Notes: generated by a model not told the origin, from the sequence alone. Shown: positions 1 to 7,760, counted from the first letter of the stretch. The stretch: DNA of 12,431 nucleotides from Candidatus Omnitrophota bacterium (GCA_023140095.1 JAGLMJ010000026.1:1-12431), one strand, 5' to 3'. Numbers and translations are program-made.

Positions 1-80
1 ATTGCAATCATTAATGTTCAATCAAAACCATTGAACGTTAATAAGGCAATGATACGAAATTTTGATTAAGAACCAGTGTA
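1..80. mobile_element. MITE-like repeat, copy 1 (right half, cut by window start)
   Basis: These bases match positions 10622-10701 of the complete copy with two differences, G for A at 16 and at 78. The copy ends in the terminal repeat ATTAAGAACCAGTGTA. The left half lies outside the window. It contains the same internal imperfect hairpin as copy 2 (ATTGC..ATTAAT.TTCAAT facing ATTGAA..TTAAT..GCAAT). It sits about 100 bp beyond the 3' end of the exonuclease III gene, and no ORF lies inside it. Confidence 0.85.
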
Positions 81-123
81 ATTTAGCACATTAACGCCGA
101 TCCTGATACCGAAAACTCACATG

Positions 124-156
124 AACAAAACTGCTGTTAATATGAGTATTAAACAG
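124..156 (-). terminator. Weak candidate terminator of the exonuclease III gene
   Basis: Read on the minus strand, CTGTTTAATA pairs with TATTAACAG around a 4-nt loop, giving a 9-bp stem with one bulged T. The U-rich stretch CAGTTTTGTT follows. It lies about 20 nt after the stop codon. The stem is AT-rich and the U-tract is interrupted, so activity is uncertain. Confidence 0.35.
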
Positions 157-176
157 GAAAACTGCGAATGAATTGA

Positions 177-938
177 TCATTTCAATTCAATACCGACAGG
201 ACAATGGTCCGAGCCCATGACGGCCTTGAGAATAAGCGCTTTTTTGACCTTTGGAAGAAGGTTCGCGCTGACAAAAAAGTAGTCAATGCGCCAGCCAATA
301 TCCCGTTCGCGTGCCTTGGTCTTGTAATCCCACCATGTGTAGTGGCCGCCGTCTTTTTCAAAGTGACGAAACGTGTCGACATAACCGTTACCAAGAAACT
401 CGGTGACCCACGCCCGTTCTTCAGGAAGGAACCCGGTGTTCTTTTCATTCTGTTTGGGCCGGGCGAGATCGACCGCCTCATGCGCCGTGTTGACATCGCC
501 GCAAATGACGATCTTCTTTCCCTGTTTTTTGAGGCGGTTGACCTTCTTGAGGAAAGCGTCATAGAACGCCATTTTAAACGGCACGCGTTTGTTCCCGGCA
601 CCACCGTTGGGGAAGTAAATGTTGAAAAGAATGAAGTCCTTGTACTCGAGCATCAGCGTCCGGCCTTCCGTGTCGAATTCCTTAACGCCCAGGCCTTCTT
701 TAGCCGACTTTGGCTCGGTTTTGGTAAAGACCGCCGTCCCGCTGTAACCTTTTTTCTCAGCGGCTGACCAATATGTCTTGTAACCATCGGGCGCTAAAAG
801 TTCGTCGGTGAGCTGCTCAGGATGCCCCTTGGTCTCCTGTACGCATAAAATGTCGGGGGATTCTTTTTGCAGCCATTCGATAAATCCTTTTTTTGAGATC
901 GCCCTGATCCCATTGACGTTCCAACTTAAAATCCGCAT
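177..938 (-). CDS. xthA: Exodeoxyribonuclease III (AP endonuclease, EEP fold)
   Basis: This 253-residue protein has the full length and motif order of bacterial ExoIII/ExoA, the enzyme that nicks DNA 5' to abasic sites and degrades duplex DNA 3' to 5' in base excision repair. Visible catalytic motifs are WNVNGIRA (N7), QETKG (E35, metal ligand), IYFPNG (Y108), GDVNTAH (D148, N150), the DNA-contact segment ending RIDYFFVS (residues 217-224) and the terminal GSDHCPV (D244, H245). Every residue needed for activity seems present. The start is supported by AGAAGGATAT just upstream of ATG. It lies downstream of amrS on the same strand, but a 174-bp spacer with a large palindrome separates them, so cotranscription is doubtful. 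The protein is expected to be cytoplasmic. Confidence 0.96.
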   Translation of the reverse strand: MRILSWNVNGIRAISKKGFIEWLQKESPDILCVQETKGHPEQLTDELLAPDGYKTYWSAAEKKGYSGTAVFTKTEPKSAKEGLGVKEFDTEGRTLMLEYKDFILFNIYFPNGGAGNKRVPFKMAFYDAFLKKVNRLKKQGKKIVICGDVNTAHEAVDLARPKQNEKNTGFLPEERAWVTEFLGNGYVDTFRHFEKDGGHYTWWDYKTKARERDIGWRIDYFFVSANLLPKVKKALILKAVMGSDHCPVGIELK

Positions 939-964
939 ATCATATCCTTCTAATTAACAGTTTA

Positions 965-1103
965 AATACCAAATCCCAATATCCAAATTCCAGACAAATA
1001 ACAATATCCAATCTCAAAATCCAAAACATATGTTTCCCGTTTTTGATATTGGAATTTTGGATTTGGTTATTGTTTGGAATTTGGGATTTGTATATTGGGA
1101 TTT
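965..1103. repeat. AT-rich long imperfect palindrome between amrS and xthA
   Basis: The left arm (about 965-1026) contains CAAATCCCAATATCCAAATT. The reverse complement of the right arm (about 1038-1103) contains AAATCCCAATATACAAATCC. The arms pair along most of their length with small indels and meet near 1027-1040. The repeat reads weakly open in both directions, giving Trp/Leu/Phe-rich strings such as LEFGYWDLVF, which is why it can look like a short gene. Palindromes of this kind recur in many uncultured-bacterial genomes and are non-coding. It may act as a bidirectional terminator or be a REP- or MITE-like element. Confidence 0.75.
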
Positions 1104-1112
1104 CATTTCCCT

Positions 1113-2195
1113 TTATATGATCTTTACCGGCAGGCGCTTTGACCCCCAAGTCCCGGGCTCGTCATCAAACTGCCCCGCGCAAACAGCGTTGCACTTGGAG
1201 CATTGGTTTTTATTTTCTAGATTATACTCGCCGAGCTCATACCAATCCCGTTCGATCAGTAATTGCCCGCATTGGCCACAATAAGTGCTTTGTCCTTTAG
1301 GATCATGCACATTGCCCGTATAAACATATTTGATCCCTTTGGCGATCGCTATCTTCCGGGCTCTGGTCAGGCTCGACGGTGGTGTTGGGGAAATCTCAAG
1401 CATCCGGAAATCGGGATGGAACGCCGAGAAATGCAAAGGCACGTCCGTTCCGAGTTGTTGGACGATCCACTCGCACATCGCATCGAGCTCCTGGACACTA
1501 TCATTCTCCCCGGGAATAAGCAATGTCGTGATTTCGAACCAAACCTTCGTCTCACGCTTCAAATACACTAATGTATCCAAAACCGGCTGCAAGGCCCCTA
1601 ATGTAAGTTTCCTGTAAAAGTCGTCGCTGAAGGCCTTCAGGTCGACATTGGCCGCGTCCATATGTTCAAAGAATTCCGGCCGCGCCTCGTCTGTGATATA
1701 CCCGGCCGTGACAGCAACCGTTTTGATCCCAAGGGCATGGCAAGCATCCGCAATATCAATGGCATACTCGGCAAAAATGACAGGGTCATTATAAGTGAAC
1801 GCGACGCTTTTGCAACCCTTGGCTTTAGCGCATTGAGCAATTTTCTCAGGAGAAGCTTGGTCGGTCAAGCTATCCCATTGCCGCGATTTACTAATGTTCC
1901 AATTCTGACAGAACTTGCAGCCCAAGTTGCATCCGGCCGTCCCGAACGACAACACGGCGGTGCCGGGATAGAAATGATTAAGCGGTTTTTTCTCGATAGG
2001 GTCGATACAAAACCCGCTGCTGCGGCCATATGTTGTTAAAATGATCTTCCCGTCGATATTCTGGCGGACAAAACAAAATCCTCGCTGTCCTTCCTTTAAC
2101 AAGCAATAGCGGGGACATAATTGACAGAGGATACGGTCATCTGCCTGTTTCGTCCAATAGCGCCCAATGTAGTTTTTGGAATTAACGATGTTCAT
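1113..2195 (-). CDS. amrS: AmmeMemoRadiSam system radical SAM enzyme AmrS
   Basis: The 360-residue product carries the radical SAM cluster motif CNLGCKFC (C89, C93, C96), a Cys-rich N-terminus (C24, C27, C31, C41) and the family hallmark FTYNDPVIFAEY (residues 133-144). A C-terminal pair of CxxC motifs (C306/C309 and C332/C335) looks like a zinc ribbon. The family is named for its genomic link to AMMECR1 and Memo proteins. Neither partner is in this window, and the substrate is not known from the sequence. The reading frame stays open to an ATG at 2328-2330, but the 45 extra residues resemble no family member and overlap the divergent promoter. ATG at 2193-2195, preceded by AAAGGT, gives the usual family length. 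Expected to be cytoplasmic. Confidence 0.9.
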   Translation of the reverse strand: MNIVNSKNYIGRYWTKQADDRILCQLCPRYCLLKEGQRGFCFVRQNIDGKIILTTYGRSSGFCIDPIEKKPLNHFYPGTAVLSFGTAGCNLGCKFCQNWNISKSRQWDSLTDQASPEKIAQCAKAKGCKSVAFTYNDPVIFAEYAIDIADACHALGIKTVAVTAGYITDEARPEFFEHMDAANVDLKAFSDDFYRKLTLGALQPVLDTLVYLKRETKVWFEITTLLIPGENDSVQELDAMCEWIVQQLGTDVPLHFSAFHPDFRMLEISPTPPSSLTRARKIAIAKGIKYVYTGNVHDPKGQSTYCGQCGQLLIERDWYELGEYNLENKNQCSKCNAVCAGQFDDEPGTWGSKRLPVKII

Positions 2196-2309
2196 ATCTA
2201 TTGACCTTTGAACCCATTCTAATACGATTCCGGTAAATTTCCACGATAAAAACAGTATGCGCTCTTTCAGAATATAAATTTTTGAATTTTCCGAACCCCG
2301 AATTTCACC

Positions 2310-2338
2310 TTTCACCACATTTTGATTCATGCTATACT
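2310..2338 (+). promoter_or_regulatory. Extended -10 promoter for the PilT-receiver gene
   Basis: TGCTATACT gives a TGn extended -10 with hexamer TATACT at 2333-2338. A weak -35, TTTCAC, lies 17 nt upstream at 2310-2315. The predicted transcript start near 2345 leaves a leader of about 43 nt before ATG at 2388. It also rules out the in-frame ATG at 2322, which lies inside the promoter. Confidence 0.55.
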
Positions 2339-2387
2339 TATTACATTATTACGTTCAAAAAACCAACCCACCCCAAAGGCAAATCAT

Positions 2388-3893
2388 ATGACACAGAATG
2401 ACTTCAAATCGATCATAGAATCAGCTATCCAATATAGCGCATCTGATATCCACCTCTATCCTAACAAGCCGCCTATACTCAGAGTTAACGGTCAGCTTAC
2501 CCCTATGGACTTTTCGGGTTTCCAGCCGGAAGACTTAAAGCATCTTCTCTTCGGAATTTTAAGCGATAACCAAAAAAATATTTTTCTTGAAAATAAAGAG
2601 CTGGATTTTTCCTACAGCGGCATTGAGGGGCACCAGTGCCGTGTCAATCTCCATTTTGGAGAAAAAATGGTTGCCGCTACAATCCGTATTACGCCTAAGA
2701 AGATATTAACTCGAGAAGAATTGGGCCTGCCCTCTATTATCGACGAACTATGCCAAAAGCGCCAAGGGCTTATTATCCTTTCAGGTGTCGCCGGAAGCGG
2801 CAAGAGCACGACTCTGACATATATGATCGATTTTATCAATCGGAAAAGAAAAAGCAAGATCATCATCATCGAGGACCCGATCGAATATTACCATGACTCC
2901 AATCAAAGCCTGATCCTGCAACGGGAAGTCGGGACCGACACGAACACCTTCGCAACAGCGCTGAAATACGCTTTCCGCCAGGACCCGGATGTCGTTGTTG
3001 TCGGTGAGATGCGCGACCTGGAATCGATATCCATGGCTTTGACGGCAGCCGAGACCGGACATCTTGTCTTAACGACAGCTCACGCCCCTGATGCCACTGA
3101 AACGATCAACCGGATCATCGATGTTTACCCAACCGGCTACCGGGATCAAATATTGATCCAGCTATCCAGGAACATGATAGGCATTATTTCTCAAAACCTT
3201 ATTCCGCACAAAGACGAAAAAAAACGGGTACTGGCGACAGAAATCCTGACATCGACCATGCCGATACAAAATCTTATCCGGCGGGGCGCGCTTGTCGAAC
3301 TGCGCGCCTTGATGGATTCGGATAAAGAATCCGGAATGCATTCGCTTGAAAAATGCCTGAGCGAATTGCTTAGAAAGAACATCATCACCGAGAAAACCGC
3401 TATCGAATACGCAAACTATCAACATACCTTAAAACACCATTTGAAATTACAGGGGATCCAAACGCCCCTTCAGAAGAAAAGAGAAGATTCCCCCTCTGAA
3501 ACTCCCGGAAATAAATCGCCGGAAGATAAAATCTTGATCATTGACAATAATGACTCTGACAGGGTCGGCCTTGCCATGTTCTTGAAAGCGCAGGGGTATG
3601 AGGAGATCATCCTCGCAAAAGCGGACGGAGAAGGGTTAGAGAAAGCGGAGTTCCAGAAACCCAGCATCATTTTACTGGATGTCAATCTTCTGGACGACGA
3701 TGAGTTTAAAACATGCCAAAGGATCCAGAATATTCCGGACCTTACCGCGAGAACCATTCTCTATACCCGGTGGGATATTAAACCCGAACATATCTGTTCA
3801 GCGCAAGATGCCGGCGCGGTCCATCTTGTTTCCAAATCGCTTAATTATGACGAGATCATGCAATCCATCTCAAATTCAGATCCTAAGAATTAA
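2388..3893 (+). CDS. PilT-like type IV pilus ATPase fused to a response-regulator receiver domain
   Basis: This 501-residue cytoplasmic protein has two parts. Residues 1-350 are a PilT/PilU-type secretion ATPase: an N-terminal domain with SASDIHLYPNKPPILRVNG, Walker A GVAGSGKST (133-141, K139), Asp box IIEDPIEY, Walker B with VVGEMRDLES (205-213), and a His box with the retraction-ATPase signature AETGHLVLTTAH. After a charged linker (about 350-380), residues 381-495 form a CheY-like receiver: acidic IDNND (D386), phosphoacceptor D431 in ILLDVN, T460 and K483 in VSKS. PilT proteins normally lack a receiver, so phosphorylation may control pilus retraction; this is inference. The chosen ATG (2388) has AAAGG upstream and matches the family N-terminus. 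No other pilus genes are in the window. Confidence 0.9.
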   Translation: MTQNDFKSIIESAIQYSASDIHLYPNKPPILRVNGQLTPMDFSGFQPEDLKHLLFGILSDNQKNIFLENKELDFSYSGIEGHQCRVNLHFGEKMVAATIRITPKKILTREELGLPSIIDELCQKRQGLIILSGVAGSGKSTTLTYMIDFINRKRKSKIIIIEDPIEYYHDSNQSLILQREVGTDTNTFATALKYAFRQDPDVVVVGEMRDLESISMALTAAETGHLVLTTAHAPDATETINRIIDVYPTGYRDQILIQLSRNMIGIISQNLIPHKDEKKRVLATEILTSTMPIQNLIRRGALVELRALMDSDKESGMHSLEKCLSELLRKNIITEKTAIEYANYQHTLKHHLKLQGIQTPLQKKREDSPSETPGNKSPEDKILIIDNNDSDRVGLAMFLKAQGYEEIILAKADGEGLEKAEFQKPSIILLDVNLLDDDEFKTCQRIQNIPDLTARTILYTRWDIKPEHICSAQDAGAVHLVSKSLNYDEIMQSISNSDPKN

Positions 3894-3938
3894 TACCGAA
3901 CATCCGAAAGATCCTGCTCTCAACCCTTCCTTATTCTT

Positions 3939-4412
3939 CTAATTCATTCTACGCGTCCAGGCCCTGAAGGGCTTATATCTGAAATATTTTAGCGGTATAT
4001 CAAAATAGACGTTTCCCGTTTCTTCAAGATAGCTCAATACAGCTATTTCCCTAAGATGCCAGCCGACACCATCATCCCGCCGGAAAGTAATCTCATCCGC
4101 GTAAATAAAAGCGCAGTATTCCGCTCCTTCATTTTCCATATCCGTATCAAAATAAACAGGGACACGGTTGCCTCCGGTCAAAGGCCTGACATTTTTATAG
4201 GTTGATAATTTTTCCGTCTCGACGCCAAGAATGCTCACCTTCATGATATCTCCGTCGATGTTCGCCTCACCTTCATAAATCCCTTTTATTTTAAGAGGAA
4301 TGGCCTCGGTCAAACTCTGATTTTTTGTCGCGCATGCCGAAAGCGATAGGGCCAAAAGAAATAAGAATAAAATTTTAGCGTTCATCACTCCCTCAAGAAT
4401 TTTCTTTAACAT
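3939..4412 (-). CDS. Small predicted lipoprotein, function unknown
   Basis: The 157-residue product begins with a basic N-terminus and a hydrophobic stretch (residues 13-24) ending in lipobox LSAC, so C27 should be lipidated after signal peptidase II cleavage. The mature part is soluble-looking and beta-rich, with no domain I recognise. Its ATG overlaps the stop of the upstream gene by one base (TAATG), with AAAGGAAAT before it, which indicates translational coupling. An in-frame ATG at 4383-4385, preceded by GAGGGAG, would give a shorter and more typical signal peptide. It is the last gene of the cupin operon and converges on the PilT-receiver gene. No clear terminator is visible in the 45-bp gap between the two stops. 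Confidence 0.8.
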   Translation of the reverse strand: MLKKILEGVMNAKILFLFLLALSLSACATKNQSLTEAIPLKIKGIYEGEANIDGDIMKVSILGVETEKLSTYKNVRPLTGGNRVPVYFDTDMENEGAEYCAFIYADEITFRRDDGVGWHLREIAVLSYLEETGNVYFDIPLKYFRYKPFRAWTRRMN

Positions 4413-4804
4413 TATTTCCTTTCTTTTACAAAAAGCGGTAAAGAAGCCCTGCTTTGCCCGGCAATAGCCAGGTCAATGGAATATTCGCCGTACTTCTCTA
4501 ATTTCAGGCCCTGGATATTAAGGATCAAATTCGCCGAGTTCGACCGCTGCCCCTCGAGGTATTTGATATTGATCGTACCGCTGGTCGGCGGGACGACGTG
4601 TTTCCCGTCGGCATCGATGAGCTTCACGGAAACCTCATGCTTGCTTCCCTCGCTCGAATGGAACCGGACCCTCAGGGCGACCGTGCACTGCGGGTGAACA
4701 ACCGGCATTTTTTTTGCCCAGATCGTATCGAACGCCCCCAGCATGTTGAGCTTTCCGCCACCGGAAGTCGCTGCATCACATAAAGAGAACACCTCTATTT
4801 GCAT
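4412..4804 (-). CDS. DUF6941-like conserved protein
   Basis: This 130-residue protein has no signal peptide or membrane segment. Its N-terminus (IEVFSLCDAA, then GGKLNMLGAFDTI) and the following MPVVHPQCTVALRVRF resemble the DUF6941 family, small proteins of unknown function predicted to form a beta-sandwich. The later part alternates hydrophobic and polar residues, as expected for beta strands, and ends SLPLFVKERK. AAGGGGATGAT upstream of ATG provides the ribosome binding site. It lies 17 nt after the reductase-like gene and overlaps the lipoprotein gene by one base, so it belongs to the same operon. The family assignment is from memory of the motif, not from a search. Confidence 0.75.
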   Translation of the reverse strand: MQIEVFSLCDAATSGGGKLNMLGAFDTIWAKKMPVVHPQCTVALRVRFHSSEGSKHEVSVKLIDADGKHVVPPTSGTINIKYLEGQRSNSANLILNIQGLKLEKYGEYSIDLAIAGQSRASLPLFVKERK

Positions 4805-4821
4805 ATCATCCCCTTCTTAAT

Positions 4822-5604
4822 TTACGATACTGCCGTTTGATCTTTGCGCGTAGATATTTCCTTCAACGCCTCCGCTTGAAGGCCGAACTCATCGGCCTGG
4901 CTAAGAGCGCGTTGTAGTCTCGCCGGCGCCGAGCGCCCCATGCATTTATGGTCCAGATCGCCATTAAAGGCCTGGACCATGCATTCGATCAATTTTTGCC
5001 GGTCTAATTCTTTCCCAATCAGGCGAAATTGAATATCCATAATATCCTCGGCGACTTCCCGTGCAAATTCTTGATGCTGCCCCCAAAGCTCGCCAACCGT
5101 CCCGCCGACCTTCAAGCCGGCAATGTTGACCGTCAGGATGTAGACATTCTTGACAACCAGCTCAAAAAGCATCGCGTCCTCATCAGCAACCACCGTGCAA
5201 TCAATGTCGATCGCGTTTAAGGATTCCTTGACAAGCCCGGCGTGCGGCCCGAACACGGGTGACGGAATAATCACTTTTACATCCTGGCCTTTTTTCTTCT
5301 CGGACCACATCGAGATCACCGTCGGGTTCTCAATGTTATGGGCTTGCCAATCTCTCGGCAGAAGTTCATTCTGTAACAGGATAAGCCGGTCACGCCAGCC
5401 TTGAGGAATGGCCTCCAAAACGCTGTGGAGATCCTTCTCCGCGACCCCAACAATAACCGCCAATGGATCGCTCATTTCATTGTAGACACTATTAAGACCG
5501 GTTCCTTGCTCAACAGGATAAACAGGATACTCGGACTTCAGGAATCCCCTGGCAAAAACACCTCCCATCTCTCCAACTCCAATTAATACAACACCCTTTT
5601 TCAT
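4822..5604 (-). CDS. Ketopantoate reductase-like NAD(P)-dependent dehydrogenase
   Basis: The 260-residue protein starts with a Rossmann motif, VVLIGVGEMG (G9, G11, G14), that binds NAD(P). The middle carries LLQNELLP (76-83), at the place where ketopantoate reductases have an LQNG motif. The C-terminal part has VKNVYILTVN (151-160) followed by VGELW (170-174). This matches the KxxxN...N...GEL pattern of the ApbA/PanE C-terminal domain. The overall shape fits PanE, which reduces ketopantoate to pantoate for coenzyme A, but the protein is short and divergent and no pantothenate genes are nearby. A related 2-hydroxyacid or 6PGDH-like activity is equally possible. AGAAAGGATG precedes ATG, and the gap to the cupin stop is four bases. 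Confidence 0.75.
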   Translation of the reverse strand: MKKGVVLIGVGEMGGVFARGFLKSEYPVYPVEQGTGLNSVYNEMSDPLAVIVGVAEKDLHSVLEAIPQGWRDRLILLQNELLPRDWQAHNIENPTVISMWSEKKKGQDVKVIIPSPVFGPHAGLVKESLNAIDIDCTVVADEDAMLFELVVKNVYILTVNIAGLKVGGTVGELWGQHQEFAREVAEDIMDIQFRLIGKELDRQKLIECMVQAFNGDLDHKCMGRSAPARLQRALSQADEFGLQAEALKEISTRKDQTAVS

Positions 5605-5608
5605 AAAA

Positions 5609-5965
5609 TCATCCTTTCTGTTTATCGATATCGCTTTTATAATGCAAAGCGACCCACACAGTTTCTGTTTTTGAGTCCGTCCACTCGACGCGATGCTTCG
5701 AATGCGCGGGGATCTGGTAATGATCTCCCGGATTTAAAGTAACCGCCTCTGCCTCTCCCTCGATAAGAATCCCGGCGTTGCCCTTAAGAAGAATTACCCA
5801 CTCATCCTCGTCCTGGTCGTACCACTTACCTTCCGGCGTCGAATGTCCCTTCGATACGATCCTCTCAAGCCTGAACGAATCCCCTCGCGTGATCTCTTCG
5901 AACACTTCTTCACGAAGTTCCTCCGGTATTTGATCGTAAATATTGGGCATGCCTCTATAATCCAT
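5609..5965 (-). CDS. Small cupin-fold protein
   Basis: A single cupin domain of about 118 residues. The family-typical block FRLERIVSKGHSTPEGKWYD leads into DQDEDEWVILLKG (cupin motif 1, with acidic residues where classical cupins have HxH). PGDHYQIPAHSKHRVEW is motif 2, with histidines for metal binding. Such stand-alone cupins are common but their substrate is usually unknown. The frame is open to ATG at 5990-5992, but that codon overlaps the promoter -10 (TATAATG) and would not be transcribed. ATG at 5963-5965 is used here. ATG at 5948-5950 (MPNIYDQIPEE) matches relatives better, but its GAGG sits too close. First gene of a four-gene operon. Confidence 0.85.
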   Translation of the reverse strand: MDYRGMPNIYDQIPEELREEVFEEITRGDSFRLERIVSKGHSTPEGKWYDQDEDEWVILLKGNAGILIEGEAEAVTLNPGDHYQIPAHSKHRVEWTDSKTETVWVALHYKSDIDKQKG

Positions 5966-5990
5966 CTTTTGTATCTGTAAAATTATAGAC

Positions 5991-6019
5991 ATTATAGCGA
6001 TTTGTCGAAACCCTGTCGA
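5991..6019 (-). promoter_or_regulatory. Strong sigma-70 promoter of the cupin operon
   Basis: On the minus strand, TCGACA (6014-6019, five of six consensus bases) is followed after 17 nt by a perfect TATAAT (5991-5996). Transcription should start near 5984, just upstream of the cupin start codons. The pentamer TCGAC occurs twice in this segment (6004-6008 and 6015-6019). Confidence 0.75.
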
Positions 6020-6298
6020 ATGCTATCTATGGAAGACTATGTTCTGGAGGAGCCTTATCGCTCCATGCCCTTAATCGTCTTCCAAAGTGCAGGGCAAATT
6101 CCGCTCAAAGATTCCTCCAAAACATAAAGATCCCCTTCATTGTAGTATCCACTTGTTATCCAAGATCCGGGGAAGGCTTGAGGCGAACTTCGCCTCGAGT
6201 TTCAGAAAGCCCCGCTCGAGGCGGTGAGCCGAAAAGCTTCCCCGGGCCTTGGAACAACCCGACAATATGCCCTGGAGGACATAAAACAAACTCTCCAC
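6020..6298. other. Non-coding spacer with hairpins, between the cupin promoter and metY terminator
   Basis: No convincing gene lies here. Two structures stand out. GGAAGAC (6031-6037) pairs with GTCTTCC (6077-6083) and encloses an inner GGAG/CTCC hairpin. A larger branched element occupies 6160-6252 and is listed separately. The remaining sequence (about 6084-6159 and 6253-6298) shows nothing I recognise. Confidence 0.6.
6160..6252. other. Branched palindromic element (possible structured RNA or REP-like unit)
   Basis: An outer stem pairs CCAAG (6160-6164) with CTTGG (6248-6252). After a 2x2 internal loop it continues as CCGGGGAAGGCTT (6167-6179) with AAGCTTCCCCGG, with one bulge. Inside is a perfect hairpin GAGGCGAAcTTCGCCTC and an alternative pairing GCCTCGAG/CTCGAGGC. 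It is GC-rich compared with the flanking spacer. No known RNA family is recognised, and neither strand is favoured. Confidence 0.5.
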
Positions 6299-6330
6299 AA
6301 AAAAGGGGAAGACGGTTAGGCCTGCCCCTT
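6299..6330 (-). terminator. Intrinsic terminator of metY
   Basis: On the minus strand, AAGGGG pairs with CCCCTT around a loop of about 16 nt and is followed by a run of six T residues. It begins about 24 nt beyond the metY stop codon. Confidence 0.75.
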
Positions 6331-6354
6331 ATCATCGCATGTTCTGATTCTTTA

Positions 6355-7641
6355 TTATTTCAACGCTTGGTCAATATCCGCGAGGATATCATCGATGCCC
6401 TCGATCCCGACGGATAAGCGGATATAATCCGGAGTTACTCCCGTTGCCTTCTGTTCTTCTTCGGACAATTGAGAGTGCGTTGTCGTTGCCGGATGGATGG
6501 CCAAGGTCTTCGCGTCGCCGATGTTCGCTAAATGCGAGATCACCTTCAGGGATTCGATGAACTTCTTGCCTACCTCGGCCCCGCCTTTGATCCCGAAACC
6601 GACGATCCCGCCGGCACCTTTCGGCAGATACTGGTCCACAAGCTTCTTATGCGGGCTATCCGCCAACCCAGGATAATTGACCCACTCCACCTTCGGATGC
6701 TTCTTTAAATGCTCAGCGACCTTCAGGGCATTCTCGCAATGGCGCGCCATCCGCAAATGCAGTGTTTCAAGCCCCTGAAGGAACAGGAATGAATTAAACG
6801 GAGAAAGTGCCGGGCCCATTGGCCGCAGCAACGATACCCTCGCCTTTATGATGTAAGCAATATTGCCGATCGGCTTTAATGCCTCAACAAAATTGGTCCC
6901 ATGGTAAGCAGGATCATCGTCGGCAATAAGAGGAAACTTTCCGCTAGTCCAATCGAACTTCCCTGAATCAACGATCACCCCGCCGATCGATGTCCCATGC
7001 CCGCCGATAAACTTTGTCGCCGAGTAAACAGCAATATCAACCCCATGATCGAACGGTTTGCAAAGGTACGGCGTTGCCGTATTATCGACGATCAAAGGGA
7101 TCCCGTGTTTGTGAGCGATATCCGAAACTTTTTTAATATCCAAGACATCCAGTTTAGGATTCCCCACGATCTCCGCATAGACCGCTTTGGTCTTATCCGT
7201 AATAGCTGCCTCTAAAGCCGCGGCATCCGCGGAATCAACGAACATAACCTTGATGCCGAACCGCGGGAAGACATTATGAAATAATGAATACGTCCCGCCG
7301 TAAAGATTATCCATGGAAACGATCTCATCGCCGCACTTGGCAATATTCAATACCGAGATCATGATCGCTGACATTCCGCTCGCAACGCCTAGAGCAGCGA
7401 CACCGCCGTCGAGCGCGGCCATTCTTTTCTCAAAGACATCGGTCGTCGGGTTCATCAGCCGCGTATAAATATTGCCGAATTCCTTCAAGGCAAAAAGATT
7501 GGCGGCATGTTCGGTTGATTTAAAATTAAACGATGTGGTTTGGTAGATCGGAGTGACCCGGGCGCCTGTTGTCGGATCAGGCTCCTGCCCGCCGTGCAAT
7601 AAAATGGAGTCCGTGTTTAATTGATCATCTATCTGTGACAT
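6355..7641 (-). CDS. metY: O-acetylhomoserine sulfhydrylase (aminocarboxypropyltransferase)
   Basis: This 428-residue cytosolic PLP enzyme of the Cys/Met metabolism family makes homocysteine from O-acetylhomoserine and sulfide. Diagnostic features are the long MetY-type length, TPIYQTTSF (30-38), [10 protein letters not shown] (59-68), the cofactor loop ASGMSAIM (87-94) and the PLP lysine K210 in [16 protein letters not shown]. The C-terminal [10 protein letters not shown] and [11 protein letters not shown] are also typical. The start follows AAAGGGA, with good homology from the first residues. No other methionine gene is in the window. A roughly 570-nt leader with two SAM riboswitch units and a Met-Met-Cys mini-ORF lies upstream, consistent with feedback control by SAM. 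A terminator follows the gene, so metY appears to be transcribed alone. Confidence 0.95.
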   Translation of the reverse strand: MSQIDDQLNTDSILLHGGQEPDPTTGARVTPIYQTTSFNFKSTEHAANLFALKEFGNIYTRLMNPTTDVFEKRMAALDGGVAALGVASGMSAIMISVLNIAKCGDEIVSMDNLYGGTYSLFHNVFPRFGIKVMFVDSADAAALEAAITDKTKAVYAEIVGNPKLDVLDIKKVSDIAHKHGIPLIVDNTATPYLCKPFDHGVDIAVYSATKFIGGHGTSIGGVIVDSGKFDWTSGKFPLIADDDPAYHGTNFVEALKPIGNIAYIIKARVSLLRPMGPALSPFNSFLFLQGLETLHLRMARHCENALKVAEHLKKHPKVEWVNYPGLADSPHKKLVDQYLPKGAGGIVGFGIKGGAEVGKKFIESLKVISHLANIGDAKTLAIHPATTTHSQLSEEEQKATGVTPDYIRLSVGIEGIDDILADIDQALK

Positions 7642-7689
7642 AATTGGTCCCTTTGTTAGAGTGTATTCGTTAGTTTATAATTTACCTGT

Positions 7690-7717
7690 AGTATATCAAG
7701 AAGAGTGCAAGATGCAA
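7690..7717 (-). promoter_or_regulatory. Possible internal promoter directly upstream of metY
   Basis: On the minus strand TTGCAT (7712-7717) is followed after 16 nt by TATACT (7690-7695). The -10 is good and the -35 moderate. If active, it would bypass the riboswitches and give basal metY expression. The same region can form an AGAAGAG/CTCTTCT hairpin, so it may be leader structure instead. Confidence 0.35.
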
Positions 7718-7760
7718 AGCAAGATCTCTTCTCTACCCTTTTACTAGAGTTTCATGTCAT

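Noticed and set aside
204..767. Long plus-strand frame of 187 codons
   Set aside because: It lies entirely opposite the exonuclease III gene, whose motifs are complete; no ribosome site or recognisable protein.
940..1149. Short minus-strand frame of 69 codons before amrS
   Set aside because: It reads through the AT-rich palindrome and the 3' end of amrS; the Trp/Phe-rich product reflects the repeat.
5948..5992. Cupin start at the most upstream ATG (5990-5992)
   Set aside because: That ATG overlaps the promoter -10 TATAAT, so it would not be in the transcript.
6305..6325. Integron attC site (GTTAGGC core)
   Set aside because: No matching partner box or integrase; the sequence is the loop of the metY terminator.
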